Source: Chara braunii (lineage: Eukaryota > Streptophyta > Charophyceae > Charales > Characeae). From it: DNA of 64,000 nt. Positions within the stretch are counted from its first letter, which is position 1; every line of letters starts with the position of its first letter. Below the pieces are notes generated by a model. It had not been told where the DNA came from. It saw nothing but the letters and a program-made list of their open reading frames with translations, and did no database searches. Of this stretch, positions 10,713-22,428 are shown piece after piece. The DNA is taken from NCBI GenBank assembly GCA_003427395.1, contig BFEA01000342.1, forward strand, positions 1,164,061 through 1,228,060, read 5' to 3'. The position numbers were made by a program, and so were the translations under genes.

Positions 10713-11888
10713 GCATAGGATCAGCCAACCCAACTTATGAATGTGACTGATCTGCCGATTTATATGGCTAGGCCACATCAACTTATGGTGCCCTAACCTG
10801 GTAAAACAAGTATACGTAAGGCATAGGACCAAACCACACCAACTTATGGTGTGACCAGTTTCTGCCTACACGATTGACATAAGGCGTATGACCGGGCCGC
10901 ACCAACTTATGGTGAGGCTGGTCAGCCTGAACGTTCGACATAACAACGAACTGAACCTCCTCAACTTATGAGAGGCCAGCCTTAGCCTAAACAACGACAA
11001 AGGGCATATGACCATAACACAACAACTTATGTTGTGCCTAGCCAGCCCACACGATGACGTATGGCGTAGAACTGGGCTACTCAACTTATGAGTAGTCTAG
11101 CTCGCCTAAACAAGCAAACAAGCGCGTGTGACTGAACAACCTGCAACTTACGCGTTTGCCCAGCCTCCGCAACACAACTACATTCAATAAGTAGAGTCAC
11201 AAGTTCTTTTTGTCTTCAGACGAGTGGTCAGGTCACCTCAACTTATGAGACTCCCCATCCACGCATCAGCTTATATTTAGAAACAAAGATAGTCAAGTTT
11301 TATATTCTCTCTCTGCCCTTTGTGTCATCAAGGGCATAAGACCAACTACCGAACTTATGGATGAGTCAGCCTGCCCAAGGTTACCACTCAAATTTTATAC
11401 TATTCATCTTATTTCTCCTTTGCTTTGTCTGCTACCGGCTTATATAGCTAGATCTCCCAACTTATGGGGCCCAGCCTGCCAATGATATACATAATATATA
11501 GTTGTATCAGATTGTATGCTCAGATTTTATCCTTATTTTGGCGGCTCATGACTTGACCACACCAACTTATGATGTGCTCAGTTTCTGCCTAAACAAATTG
11601 ACGTAAGGCGTATGACCGGGCCACACCAACTTATGGTGGGGCTGGCCAGCCTGAACATTTGGCATACCCAAAGATCTAGACCACCTGAGGAGTCCACTCC
11701 TTTGCCTGAACAACGACAAAAGGCATATGACCAGAACACAACAACTTATGTTGTGCCCCGGTCAGCCCAAACAGTTACATATGGCGTAGAGCCAAGCAAC
11801 CCAACTTATGAGTAGTCTAGCCCAGCCTAAACAAGTAACGAGTGTGTATGACTGAACAACCCGCAACTTATTCGTTCGCTCAGCCTCC
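10713..11888. repeat. AACTTAT hairpin array, left LTR copy
   Basis: About fifteen units, spaced roughly 55-75 bp, each hold a small inverted repeat around a constant loop: CA-ACTTA-TG. Examples are ACACCA/TGGTGT (about 10836-10852), ACAACA/TGTTGT (about 11019-11035) and CTACTCA/TGAGTAG (11077-11095). Arm sequences differ between units but remain complementary. A second conserved word, GGCATATGACC or near it, usually lies 10-15 bases upstream, and GCCAGCCTGAAC-like text lies downstream. The repeat does not code for protein and is unlike a CRISPR array, because spacers are conserved. Function unknown. Confidence 0.8.
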
Positions 11889-13028
11889 GCGACACAACAA
11901 CAAGTAAAGTCACAGATCTGTCTTGTCTGAATTCACACAAATAGTCTGACTTCATCATACATACTTGCCAATTTTACTCTTTCGAAACAAAGTCCTGAAC
12001 TCAAACAAGCAAGAAAAACAGTTATCTTTTCTCAGTCATACTTACAGGCACACAATAACAAAAGGATAATACAGTTTAAGGATGGGATCACACGTGTAAA
12101 TCGATCATATTACTTGAGTGTTCCCCACCTCAAGAACCCCCCGCCTGGGCTCCGGCACAGCTCCCGCAATCGGTGGGTGGACCTCCCACAAGGTCTTGCT
12201 GCGGTCCTACGGGTTGCAATCCCGCCTGCCGCCTTCCTCTCGTAACCTTACACTTGACTTGGGCAGATGGAGGAGTTTCAGACGCTCGAGATACAAGGGT
12301 GGGACAGACTCAACTCACAGGAGAGGGCCTTGTAATCTTCAATCTCCTAAGGGCCCCGCAATGATGGCCAACGGAATACAGCAAAACCGGCCGAGCCACG
12401 GCCGAAACGCAAGTAGTAGCCTCCTGACAATCTCTCAAGTCGCAACAGTAACTCCCTTTGCAGACTTTGACCACCTCTCCAGGTCTTCAATGTCGCCAAC
12501 CCCCCCGCTTTGACCAAAACACCTCTACGCAGTCTAGAAAGGCTGCGTCTGAATAAAGCACGCCCCTCACTCTATTCAGTATGCAAACAAGACGTGGCAA
12601 CTCACTGAAACCGCGCGATTAGCAGTTGTGCGCAGCAACTAAACACCGTGGTAGCGCTCAGTCACCAAGTACAGATGCCACAATGGCGCACCTACCAATA
12701 CACAACAGCATGTGCCCCACGATGTGCACAACATAATGCACAGCAATGTACTCGACAATACGCACAGTACCTGCCCAGTGGGAACCCCGCAGTATGCTCA
12801 GCAGCTCAACCCCAGCTACCTCAAACCGAGAACACCCGCTGACCGTAGCTACGAAACTATTGACGGATCTCCAAGCCACGACAGTAACCCGAAGTGTAGT
12901 TGCAGGGCAACAGCAACACCTACCCCGTATCAACTAGACGATAAAAGCAAAGGCTGCAGTAGTTCTGAGCCACAGTGGCTGCAGTTCCTCTCAGACTACA
13001 ACCATTGGCAAAGGTACTCATTCCATGA

Positions 13029-13100
13029 GTAAGTTCAGAAATCTGTTGCGTGTCCCGACCCGTAAGTTCAGAAATCTGTTGCGTGTCCCAACCCGTGTAC
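13029..13100. repeat. 36-bp tandem duplication in left C LTR
   Basis: The words GTAAGTTCAGAAATCTGTTG and GCGTGTCC(C/A)ACCC occur twice in a row. The right LTR has one copy (about 32055-32090), so this arose after insertion or differs between source LTRs. Confidence 0.7.
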
Positions 13101-14415
13101 AACAAAACACAGCAATGTGTCGCAAGGCAACTATGTGCAATAATCTCGCATTGCTGCGCAGCAATCCACAGTGAATCCTCAACTGTATGTGCAACAAAAC
13201 ACCGTGGCATCGCAGCCCGAGTACCGCAAGCTCTGCGCAGTAGCAGTTGTTAGCCCTCTGTACTAATACTTTTGCAGGCCACTAAAAACGAGCAGCGGTA
13301 CATTGTACTCAAATCAAATTCTCAAAACAGGTCAGCAGCAAGTGCTCATAAAAAAAAAAAACACCAGCAATTCGAACTATCAACAGTCTGTACCACCGTA
13401 GTAACCCAAAGTGGAGAACGAGCACTGGTGAAATGATGAACTCACTTGCAATATCGCATTGAAACCCATATACTACCCCGAGAAAGCTAAGCAATGAACC
13501 CAAACAAACGTCAACAAGGACTTCCTCTCACCACTACCAACAGACTGCGCCAGGATCGGGACGTGAAACAGCACCAGGATCCCGACGGCGAGTGTGATGA
13601 TGACACACCACCTACATAGGAAAGAGGGGACCGCTACTTGGATCAAAACCAAAATGGCGATCGTGATGGTGATGGAGGTGGAAATCGTGCGTTGTTATAC
13701 CGTCTGTCGGCAAGATGTGAATGTATCTTCCGCTAGGACATGTAAAGATACATCGTCGGATGTCAGCTCTCGCGCTAGGCACGTTCCTTCTTTCGCTCTC
13801 TTTCGCTCCTCCTCCTCTATCTGTCGTCGCCCTCTCCCTCAGGTCTGTACACCCTCCTTGTTATCAACGTACCCGGTTACCATCCTCACTAGGTTCGCCT
13901 CTCTCTTCAATGGCACGACCAAGGGCGACTTCGAAGTGGGGGTCGCTCGAATCAGAGGAGTAACGAGCCCGGATTCGGGAAAGGCAGCGGTCCACGAGTA
14001 GGGGAGCTATGGGCAGAAAGGTGACAACTGCGGTCTTAGCAATGATGGCGAAGCTCGATCAAGAGTGACGTGGCCATAACTGCAGGTGCCTCTCCGTCAC
14101 CCACCAAAAGTGCAAAATGAGAGTGAATCTTCTGCTACAATACAGGGCGATGCATATCAGGTAGGCGCTTCTCTTCCTCAGTCTCTTCCGACTGTCATCT
14201 ACCTCCTTTTATTTACCTTACCTGGGCGACCCCTCGGCCAGGTTCCTGTTCTCTCTGATCCGCGCTTAACGGTTGGGATGTGGCCGTCAAGAAGAAGATG
14301 ACGGTCCGTGTAATCAGGACGCCCAACACCGGGATGAACACGACTGCTTCACTTCGGTGCTCCGCCAACTCTCAATGGTAAGTCCTCCCTCTCTCTCTCT
14401 CTGTCTCTCTCTCTC

Positions 14416-14877
14416 GGACGCCTACTTTCGTTCGCGCGCACATGCAATGCTTCCGCCCGCCCCCGTCTGCGTCCTGTCTTCTTCTTCTACCTACATCCAT
14501 TCCTCTTCCTTTTTACGCGCATCTATAACCCACATCATGCCCAGATTCATTAACCCCTCGTATGTTACAAACCATCATCGCTTCGACTACAAAATGCACC
14601 TACATTGAATCTCACCAACGATAAGAGTGCTTGCTACTACCCATGTCAGACGCCTACTTTCCTTCGCGCGCACATGCAATCCTTCCGGCCGCCCCCGTCT
14701 GTGTCCTGTCTTCTTCTTCTACCTACATCCATTCCTCTTCCTTTTTACGTGCATCTATAACCCACATCATGCCCAAATTCATTAACCCCTCGTATGTTAC
14801 GAACCATCATCGCTTCGACTACAAAATGCACCTGCATTGAATCTCACCAACGATGAGAGTGCTTGCTACTACCCATG
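14416..14877. repeat. About 230-bp tandem duplication in left C LTR
   Basis: A block beginning GACGCCTACTTTC and ending GCTTGCTACTACCCATG is present twice in the left LTR. The right LTR has a single copy (about 33410-33637). Confidence 0.78.
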
Positions 14878-16424
14878 GCAAGCATGACGAGCATCACAGT
14901 ATACAGGATGAGGACCGCCACCTCAGCCACGGTTGTTGGGATTACGATTCCGATGACAACCCGACTGCCGAAATGAAAAACGGCCTCCACAGTGGGAGGC
15001 ATGGGAACGACGGTTGGTGACAGTACCGAACTCGTCTCCGCTGAATCTTCCGCTAGAATGTGGTCGGGTGCATCGCCAAACTAGAGGTATGTTCTCTCTC
15101 TTCGCACGACCCTCTCTAGTTCTCCTCCCCCTTCCCGCTCTTTTCCTCTCTCTTTCTACTAACCCCGCGCAGTTCTCATTACAGTCAGCCTAGCCCCGTT
15201 GTTCACTGCACTCAAAACCAAACCTCCCAAAAGAAAACGGCTTCTATCTCTGCCGGTTTCGTTATGGAGTGAACGCGCAATAACTCCCCTTCCCTCTGCT
15301 TCCACTTGTTTCTCGTCGTTTTCCGTGGCTGTCTCCGTCTTCGCTCTTGACTAACGCAGCAGCTGCCGACGACTCACGACTCAAACGAAGCGATAAAGGC
15401 TAGCACCAACTCTAAATAGTGCCTTCCAGTAAGACCTCCTCGGCTTGCTTGGCGAGGTCTGGCCATCGGTCGCTATGAAATGGACCCGGCCTGACTAGCG
15501 CGAGATACTCACTCTTAGCAAGAGGGGAGCTACTGGGCGGACGAGGCCCAGACAAATCATAAGTATCTAGTCCTATTCACCGAGCTCCCTCATTAAAGTT
15601 GGAACACGGGCCTGTACGTCAACAGTTCACAAGTGTACCCACTGAGCTAGGCTCTTGGTACACGATTGGTCTAGGTACCAGCGCCGGACCGCGTCCCAAA
15701 TTGGGACAAAAATAAAATAAAATAACAAAAAAAATAACAATAAAAACTTAGAAAATTTAGGAAAATGAACGAGGGGACGAGGACCATCGGAACCCTGCCC
15801 TCAGTCCTGCCTATCGGGCCCTCGGTCGGACTTCCTAGCAAAACTAAGGGGGATAGTCCCGCGGGACCCTCAACCCCTCAGTTTCCTCCATAAGACGATC
15901 CTCCGCTCCTTCGCTGTCCGCTGGTGGCCTTGATCCCCAGATCTCCGTAGTATCAGTCTAAAGTCGTAACCTATAGGGCTAGGCCCAAGCTTGGAGGTAA
16001 TTGGTGCGGACTTGGTTATAAAGACGTCCGATTTAGGCCTAGGCCCACCGGACTGTGCTAAGCCCGCCGTTTCTTTGGCTCTCAGGCTATATCATAGGTT
16101 CCTTTATACCCGGCCCTACTGCATCAAGGGGTCAGTTCCACCTGCCGCCGTCGTGCCTATGACATAACCGCGCCGTTACTCAAACTTTCCCTACTAGGCT
16201 GTCTCGCCGAACTCGACTTTTATAGTGCTGCCCGCGACTCCTACCGTTGACGAATATCATGGTCGGCCTAGGAAGTCCCGCACTTTGCACCTCGCTAATC
16301 CTAGTGCCATGGCCAGTCACCCAAGCGGATTTGATGGCTAGATCTTAGGCCAGACCGCCCAAATGCCGGTCTCGGACACGAATCCGCTCCGCGTGGGCTA
16401 CTGCAGTTCTCTTCCGAGTTCACG

Positions 16425-16595
16425 CCAATAGGCGCAGGTGTGTCACTCTCATAACCAAACGTTCACCTAAGTATCGTGCATGCCCTCAAAGTGCGCGCCC
16501 ACACACTCTCTAATCAGATCCAAAAGCGAGTGCCACTCCCAACCTCTGAGAATTGGTCGTGGTCACTCGGAAATGGGACAATCTCTCGGATATCC
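16425..16595. other. LTR segment unlike its partner LTR
   Basis: Sequence on both sides matches the right LTR, but this block (about 170 bp) does not match the corresponding 35165-35315. In minus-strand sense it lies in U3, some 70-240 bases from the LTR start. Confidence 0.65.
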
Positions 16596-16664
16596 CTGAA
16601 AACGCATCTTCTGTGAGATGCAAAATTGTGCCCAAATACCCTTGTAAGGGTATTCGGGCCGAAA

Positions 16665-18568
16665 GTTTTCCGGACCCTATTAAGCGACGTCCCCGTCGCG
16701 TCGGGCAAATCAAAAACTATAAGCACAAGAAAATCACATTTGCTGACGAGGAAGTAACCAATCCGATTCACCGGCCCGACTCCGTTCGAGGTATCTTCTT
16801 AACCTGCTCCCGTCGCGGTGTTCCACTGCCAGGGTTCTAACATGGGTCTCCCATATCCTGGCCTTAGAATCAAGGGATACTATGTTCGTACAACGTAATA
16901 TCCGCTCCCAGGTAGCAGGCCGATAGTCCTCTCCCTTCGTCCTAGACGTCGTCGGTTTCTCGTTGGGTGTCCTTAGCCTTGATCCCGCGAATGGGCTCAC
17001 GACTTTGGACGCGGGCCCTAACCGAGACCTCTCTCAAAATACAGGGGCCCCTCAGTCCTCGGTGGTAATTTAACCACACAAACTCCCATCATAATGAAAT
17101 ACCCATCCTGGAGTCTAGCACAGGTGAGTTAGGTCTCCATCTTGGCCCACCGCAGATCGGTTGATCATGCCGAATCCACGACCCATCTCATTGTTATATA
17201 GCGATGGTGCCCTCGTTGGTTGCGCAACGATAAGCAATTTTTCCTACCTTGGTATCCTGAAGGACTCCGACTTTAGACTCAATCGATCCCAATGACCTTC
17301 CCTAGAGCTAGGCCTCTCCGAGTGGCCGACCCTTCAAGACCTAACCTTTGGTGAGTCATGGGCCCACTGCCAGGTTGCGCCGGTCAGCACCCCACACTGG
17401 GAGTTACGTCACAATGATGCCAAGTATAGCCCCTTAGCTCAACCTTCCAAATATGTCCCTTAGACTGACTTCATAGTGGTCAAGCATTCTTATCATCAAG
17501 ATTCCTCAAAATTTTCCAAGCAATTTAAAGGATCACGTACCAACTGCCCACGAGACTACGTGGAGGGATAGTGCCTTCTCTCAATATTCAACTGATATTC
17601 ATCATCAAGCCACAGGGTCGTGACCCTTCCTACTCTGATCACAGTAGGTTGGGTCGCACGTCTTAGGGACATCTCTCGAAAAAATTCCATCATGAATGCC
17701 ACAAATTTCAAGCAAATAATTCTCACAAAAATTTTGGTCTTTCCTCGTCAGACTTTTACATCACAAAAACATCCATCATTTTAGCACCCCTTTTGGGCGC
17801 TTTCTCAATATCATTCACGTTTCCGGGGATTAGCTAACCTCTGGACCTCCCTCCGCACACAAAAGAACACAACTTTGGTTGTGACACTCACATCCATCAT
17901 TACTCAAGCCTTTTCCAAATTATATCATAACAATCTCTGTTGAAAACAAAAGGTGCAACCTCTTCCATTGCACTTTAAAGACTCATATGACGTTTGCTAG
18001 ATATGCCTAAGTGCAAAGAAAGAGCTTGCAATTCAAATCATCTCAAAATACGTACATATCACGAAAGTCATTCACATGAGGACAAGCTCACAAGACAGAG
18101 TGATTGTGAAAGTCCACACAAAACAACACCTGAAATCCTTAACAAGTACACAAAGTCTGGAGCCTTGCGAAGGCAAGAGCTCCTATCGATATCTCAAAAA
18201 AACAATATTATACAAGATAAGAAAAAAAATGTCGAAACATCAAAGTCCAGATGTTAACGTAGTCGTCTGACATGTGTCTCATACATCACACCCTAAACTA
18301 AGGAAACTCTGAATATTCATACAGGTACTTATCAAAAACACTCCACACCACTCAAGAAAAGGAAAGGTCAAATAAGGCTACCCCAGTGTTATCTCTATAT
18401 ACATCTAAGACTGAAGGCCCTCTGTGACTTAGTCACGCAATCCGTGATGTACATGGGTCTGATCCAATCCTCCATGTGTTCCTCTATATACAGATATCCA
18501 TCAAGACTCAGTGTCAAGTTTCTCATCTCTCCTAGCTCTAGACCTTTCTGGACCCTAATGGTTAAAAC
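16665..18568. other. Element C non-coding region between second gag and 3' LTR
   Basis: No domain is readable in any frame over 1.9 kb. The part next to the LTR is only weakly purine-rich on the minus strand (GGAAAAC at about 16666-16672), so the polypurine tract is poor or mutated. Direct short repeats such as ATTTTCC/AAAATT occur at 17500-17760. Confidence 0.55.
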
Positions 18569-21168
18569 CTAGTCAGTCAACGCCTCACCTATCTGTCTGT
18601 ACAATTGTGCCCTACCACCATCTCGCGATCTTTCAACCAGGTTACCACTCCTATCCCTCCAAATCCCAGTGGATACTTTGGTAACCAAACCCTTTGCCTC
18701 ATCCTCACAAAACTTGGGGCAATCATAAGAGAAGTGCTTGCCCTTCTTGCAGTAGAAACACTTCCCAGGCTTCTTCTGCACTGCTTTTGTCTTGGTCTCC
18801 TCTGAGGGTACTTGTGGCTTGGCTGGTGGCCTCCTGCTGAAAAGTCTCTGAAGTCCCAGGGCAAACTCCTCTGCCATCCTCCTGTATGGTCTGTCCACTG
18901 CCACGTCTCTCTGGATCAGAGCCAGAGGCCCAGGATCCCAAGGCATCCCCAAAGCTAATGAGCAAGGGCATGTTTTCTAGCGTGGCCAATCTCTGAGACT
19001 CCTCCATCCTGCTTTCCCTGCTCTCTTCTACTACCATTGTCTCCTGAGGAATTTGTGACTGCTCTCTCTGCAAAGACTGAACAGGACTCCGAGGAACAGT
19101 CACAGGGGCCTCAACCTGACCAGCCTCCTCAATCTGTCCTCCAACTGCTTGCAAAGGTATATGCTGAGTAGCCAAGGAAGTATGTGCCAGCCACTCCAAT
19201 TTCCCAGCCTCCGACTCCTTCCTCCTCAGCACCTCCTCTGGCTCTAGCATAAGCTTATCGAGCTCCTGCCTCCTTCTTTTGATGCTTGAAGAGGTCCTCA
19301 GCTGATTGCCCCTTGATTCCAAAGCTTTGGACCTCAGTCCAATCCACCACTGCTGAAGGCACCTGCTGAGCACATCTGACCTCAATATCCTTCCACCTCT
19401 TCTCCCATTCAACCTCCTTAGCTTGGAAGGAAGTTTGTTGTGCCTGGAACTGCCCCCTCATAACGTCGTTGACCTCATTAAGGGTCTGATTGACCAACTT
19501 GAGGGCTCCATTCTCAACCCTGATTTCCACCATCTTAGTCTTCGCAATGTCCACCTCCTTGCCTTGTCTTTCTATCTCCTTCTTCAGATCGTCAATCTCT
19601 CTTTCCCAATCCACCCTCCTCCTTCTGATGCTTGAAGAGGTCCTCAACTGATTGCCCCTTTATTCCAAAGCTTTGGACCTCAATCCAATACCACTGCTGT
19701 AGGCACCTGCTGAGCACATCTGACCTCAATATCCTTCAACCTCTTCTCCCATTCAATCTCCTTAGCTTGGAAGGAAGTTTGTTGTGCCTGGAGCTGCCCC
19801 CTCAGAACGTCGTTGACCTCATTAAGGGTCTGATTGACCAACTTGAGGGCTCCATTCTCAGCTCTGATGTCCACCATCTCAGTCTTCACAATGTCCACCT
19901 CCTTGCCTTGTCCTTTTATCTCCTTCTTCGGATCTTCAATCTCTCTTTCCCAATCCACCCTTTGACCATAAGAAGCTTGTGCCACCTTGGTTACTCGCCT
20001 CCCCATCTTCTCATCAGAGACCTTTGCTGCTGCAAAACCTTCCTTCATAAGGCCTTTCAGGCTAAGTAAGTCTCCATAGACTAACTTCACCCCCATCTCC
20101 TGGTGTCTCTCTGTGGGTCTGCCTGCAACCTCCATCAACCTATAGAAGCTCTCCCAAACTTATGTGAGTAGAGGAGGGTCATCCTTGTGAGCTGTCTTTT
20201 TGGCCTCCACTTCCACTAGCTGCTCCCCTTGCTGCATATTGTCCTTCATTTATGCCAGGTTTTTCAGTCGGAGTTTAATCTTGATCTGCTTCTCTGTTGC
20301 AGACCTCTCGGTCCTATCCATCTCCTTTTCTTTGGCAATTTCCTTCTTCTGGGGATCCTGCACTGCTGGCTCATGAAGCTGATCAGACCCTCTTCTTGGC
20401 TCAATATAGTGATCGGGCTTGTCCTCTCCTCGTGTCAGGCCTGTGGGGCATACGCTCTTTCCTCCTTTTCTCCTCCCTTCTCGTTCCATGGGGTGCATCA
20501 TGTCCCAACGCTCGTCCCTCTGTTCCTTCTGGCTCCCTTCTTTTCCTTTACATCCCTCTCCTGCTGTCTGCTTGGCGCTCAGGAGTGTAATAGTTCCTCA
20601 ATAAGCGCTTGTGGTCGCCCAGTTAGCTGCTCGTTCCACTATAGTCCTGACAAAAGACCTGATCGCCTTCCTTACAAACTGGACGAATCCTCCAACTCTC
20701 ATCTCTGGCAAAATGTTTTGTTCATCTGCAAACAGATCATAAGCCCAAAGAAACTCCTCCAAGTTAGAGAAGTCGAAGCGGATTGGCAACCCATCTCTTC
20801 CCATAGGTGATGGGTGCAACCCTTCCATCTTCCTCTCAAACTCCTGCCAAGTGAGTGACCCCCCTGACAAACCTTGCAATCGTCTCAGCCCACTCACCAC
20901 TGCCTCGTACCTCAGCCAACATCCTGGTCGTATCCCAACCATGCTCACAGGCATGAGCCTCAAACCTGGCCAAAAACATCTCTATACTCCCTCCAATAAA
21001 AAATAGGAGGTCTGCTCCCCTCTGGTGGCCCTCTGCTGCCCCCCTCGTCTGGTAGTCCTCAACGAAACTTCCATCGGCCCTGCCCCGCCCCTCCCTCTTG
21101 GCATGGCTGTCAAAGGTCTCAAGCCTGCACAACAAGGAAGAGACAACAGGCGCACAGGGGGTAAGCAT
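18569..21168 (-). pseudogene. Second gag-like region of element C, downstream of pol
   Basis: Reading the minus strand from 21168, there is a capsid-like stretch (G-G-S-I-E-M-F-L-A-R-F-E-A-H-A and, after a frame break at about 20850, F-E-R-K-M-E-G-L then N-L-E-E-F-L-W-A-Y-D-L-F). A charged linker follows, then a long coiled coil present twice in tandem (19268-19975). The region ends with a perfect CCHC zinc knuckle, C-F-Y-C-K-K-G-K-H-F-S-Y-D-C (about 18710-18760), and a stop near 18569. This layout is that of a Gag protein. Its place after integrase is unusual, since Ty3 gag normally precedes pol. At least four frame breaks are present. It could be an extra ORF kept by this family or a remnant of a second element; no LTR boundary is seen between it and pol. 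Confidence 0.65.
19268..19970 (-). repeat. 346-bp tandem duplication in coiled-coil coding sequence
   Basis: The word GATGCTTGAAGAGGTCCTCA recurs at 19281 and 19627, and the coding text between is repeated. It encodes R-V-D-W-E-R-E-I and N-G-A-L-K-L-V-N-Q-T-L-N-E-V-N-D-V on the minus strand twice. The two copies differ by scattered substitutions. Confidence 0.82.
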
Positions 21169-21187
21169 GTCAGGAAACCACTGTAAG

Positions 21188-21250
21188 ATATATATATATA
21201 TATATAGCCCTCCCCATACTACCTAAGAGCTCGTACCTATATATATATGT
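21188..21250. repeat. TA microsatellites
   Basis: Two TATATA runs (about 21188-21206 and 21239-21252) lie between the integrase tail and the second gag-like region. Confidence 0.85.
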
Positions 21251-21309
21251 ATATCTATTCTTAATTTATCAAACCATTCTAATCTAACAACTTGCGCTTC
21301 TTCTTTCTG

Positions 21310-21726
21310 CTATGCCAAGACCTTTCCCTTATAGCTAGAAACCACATGGCCTGCCAGTACCATCCTCACCTCATCTCGTGCCACAAACTTCTTCAATCTC
21401 GAGCCAGACACCCAGTCCTTCCATGTCGTTCCATTCATCTTCTCGATCTGATATGCCCCATGCTCGCCGCACCTCGTGATTCTGTATGGCCCTAACCACC
21501 GCCTGTACAATTTCCTCGACCACTGCTTCTCTAAATATGAGTCGTACAGCAACACGGTAAATCCCACCTTAAGAGGCTCCTTTCTCACTCGTGCCAACTG
21601 GTCCCACTGAAACTTGTCCTTGGTTCGACTGTCGACCACCCTACTCGCCGCTTCGTGTACCCTATCCTCTATGGCTCCGATCTGACATGCCCTTAGATCA
21701 AGTAACTCCTCAAAAGACAGGGTCAT
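21310..21726 (-). pseudogene. Element C integrase C-terminal domain
   Basis: This 138-residue minus-strand frame has the usual post-catalytic layout: a helical segment (residues 1-45), then the small beta domain with G-F-T-V-L-L-Y-D-S-Y-L-E and W-L-G-P-Y-R-I-T-R-C-G-E-H-G-A-Y-Q-I. These equal the G-D-x-V and G-P-F/Y-x-I motifs of Ty3 integrases. No chromodomain follows, unlike elements B, D and F. It lies in a different frame from the catalytic core just upstream. Confidence 0.75.
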
Positions 21727-22428
21727 TTCGAGGTTTTGTCGTCTTCAGGTCTTTAGGAAACTTTCTATAGGGAACGTCGCATGTCTGCCATACCATAATG
21801 TAGCTGGCGCGTAGTTCGTACTTCTTCTGATAGTGATATTCTCCACGAAGAAGGCAACCCTCATAAAATTTGCCCACTGATTAGGCCTGCCATCTGTCCA
21901 TTTCGCGAGGAGATTTGTGATGGTACTATGTCCTCTTTCCACTGGTGTGTTAGCCTCAGGGTGTGCCGCAGTCGTATACTCGACAATCACACCATATCCC
22001 CTTAATAGCGTTTTCACTTCAGCACAAGTGAATTCGGACCCCCTGTCCATTACGAATCTTGAGACGAAAGGATAGCGAAGGTAATATTCTTCGATGCACC
22101 GAGCTAATACCTCTGCAGTCTTGGTGCGAATACCCTTTCCATCCACAAACCTTGAGAGATTGTCTCGTGCATCGAAGATATAGCTGAGCCCTCCTATACC
22201 CAGAGGCATTGCCAATAGGTCCAGATGGACAACTCACGTATATATCTTGGGTGAAGTGGTTCCCTAGGCCTAAGGGAAGACCGCTCTTGACATGGTACAC
22301 AAGATTTACAATACTTGTCAATCACGAGTCCCATGCCATCCGAATAATATCATTCGTGAATTTTTAAGTATGTCGCATCCGCGCTCCTATGGCCACCTGC
22401 CGTTCCATCATGAAGGGCTGCCATAACG
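21727..22428 (-). pseudogene. Element C integrase catalytic core and damaged N-terminal part
   Basis: The minus-strand frame 22215-21745 holds the core: Y-I-F-D-A-R-D-N-L-S-R-F (first D), F-V-M-D-R-G-S-E-F-T (second D) and H-P-E-A-N-T-P-V-E-R-G-H-S-T-I (E). All three metal-binding residues are visible. The N-terminal zinc-binding part (22216-22428) is only partly readable in another frame. Text at about 22290-22310 suggests the C-x-x-C half. Integrase would insert the cDNA into the genome. Confidence 0.8.

Larger units (their letters stand above)
8567..16664 (-). repeat. Element C left LTR (3' LTR of the minus-strand element)
   Basis: It is 8,098 bp, starts TGTCGAGCGC and ends GGGCCGAAA, where the usual final CA is AA. 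Nearly all of it matches 27359-35378 in the same order. Landmarks are a CTAAG-free G+C-rich first 450 bases, a CA-rich tract (about 8970-9030), the hairpin array (10713-11888), a CA/GC-rich region (12640-13250), pyrimidine tracts (14390-14416) and an IR TACCCTTGTAAGGGTA just before the end. Open frames inside (for example 12118-12513 and 13594-14001) show no recognisable domain and recur only because the LTR is duplicated. I call no gene here. Confidence 0.87.

Noticed and set aside
10713-11888. CRISPR-like array
   Set aside because: The intervals between core words are conserved and related to each other, there are no cas genes, and the genome is eukaryotic.
13594-14001. Possible gene in the C LTR (also at 32566-33051)
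   Set aside because: The frame is shared only because the LTR is duplicated. It has no recognised domain, and its length and end differ between copies through small changes.
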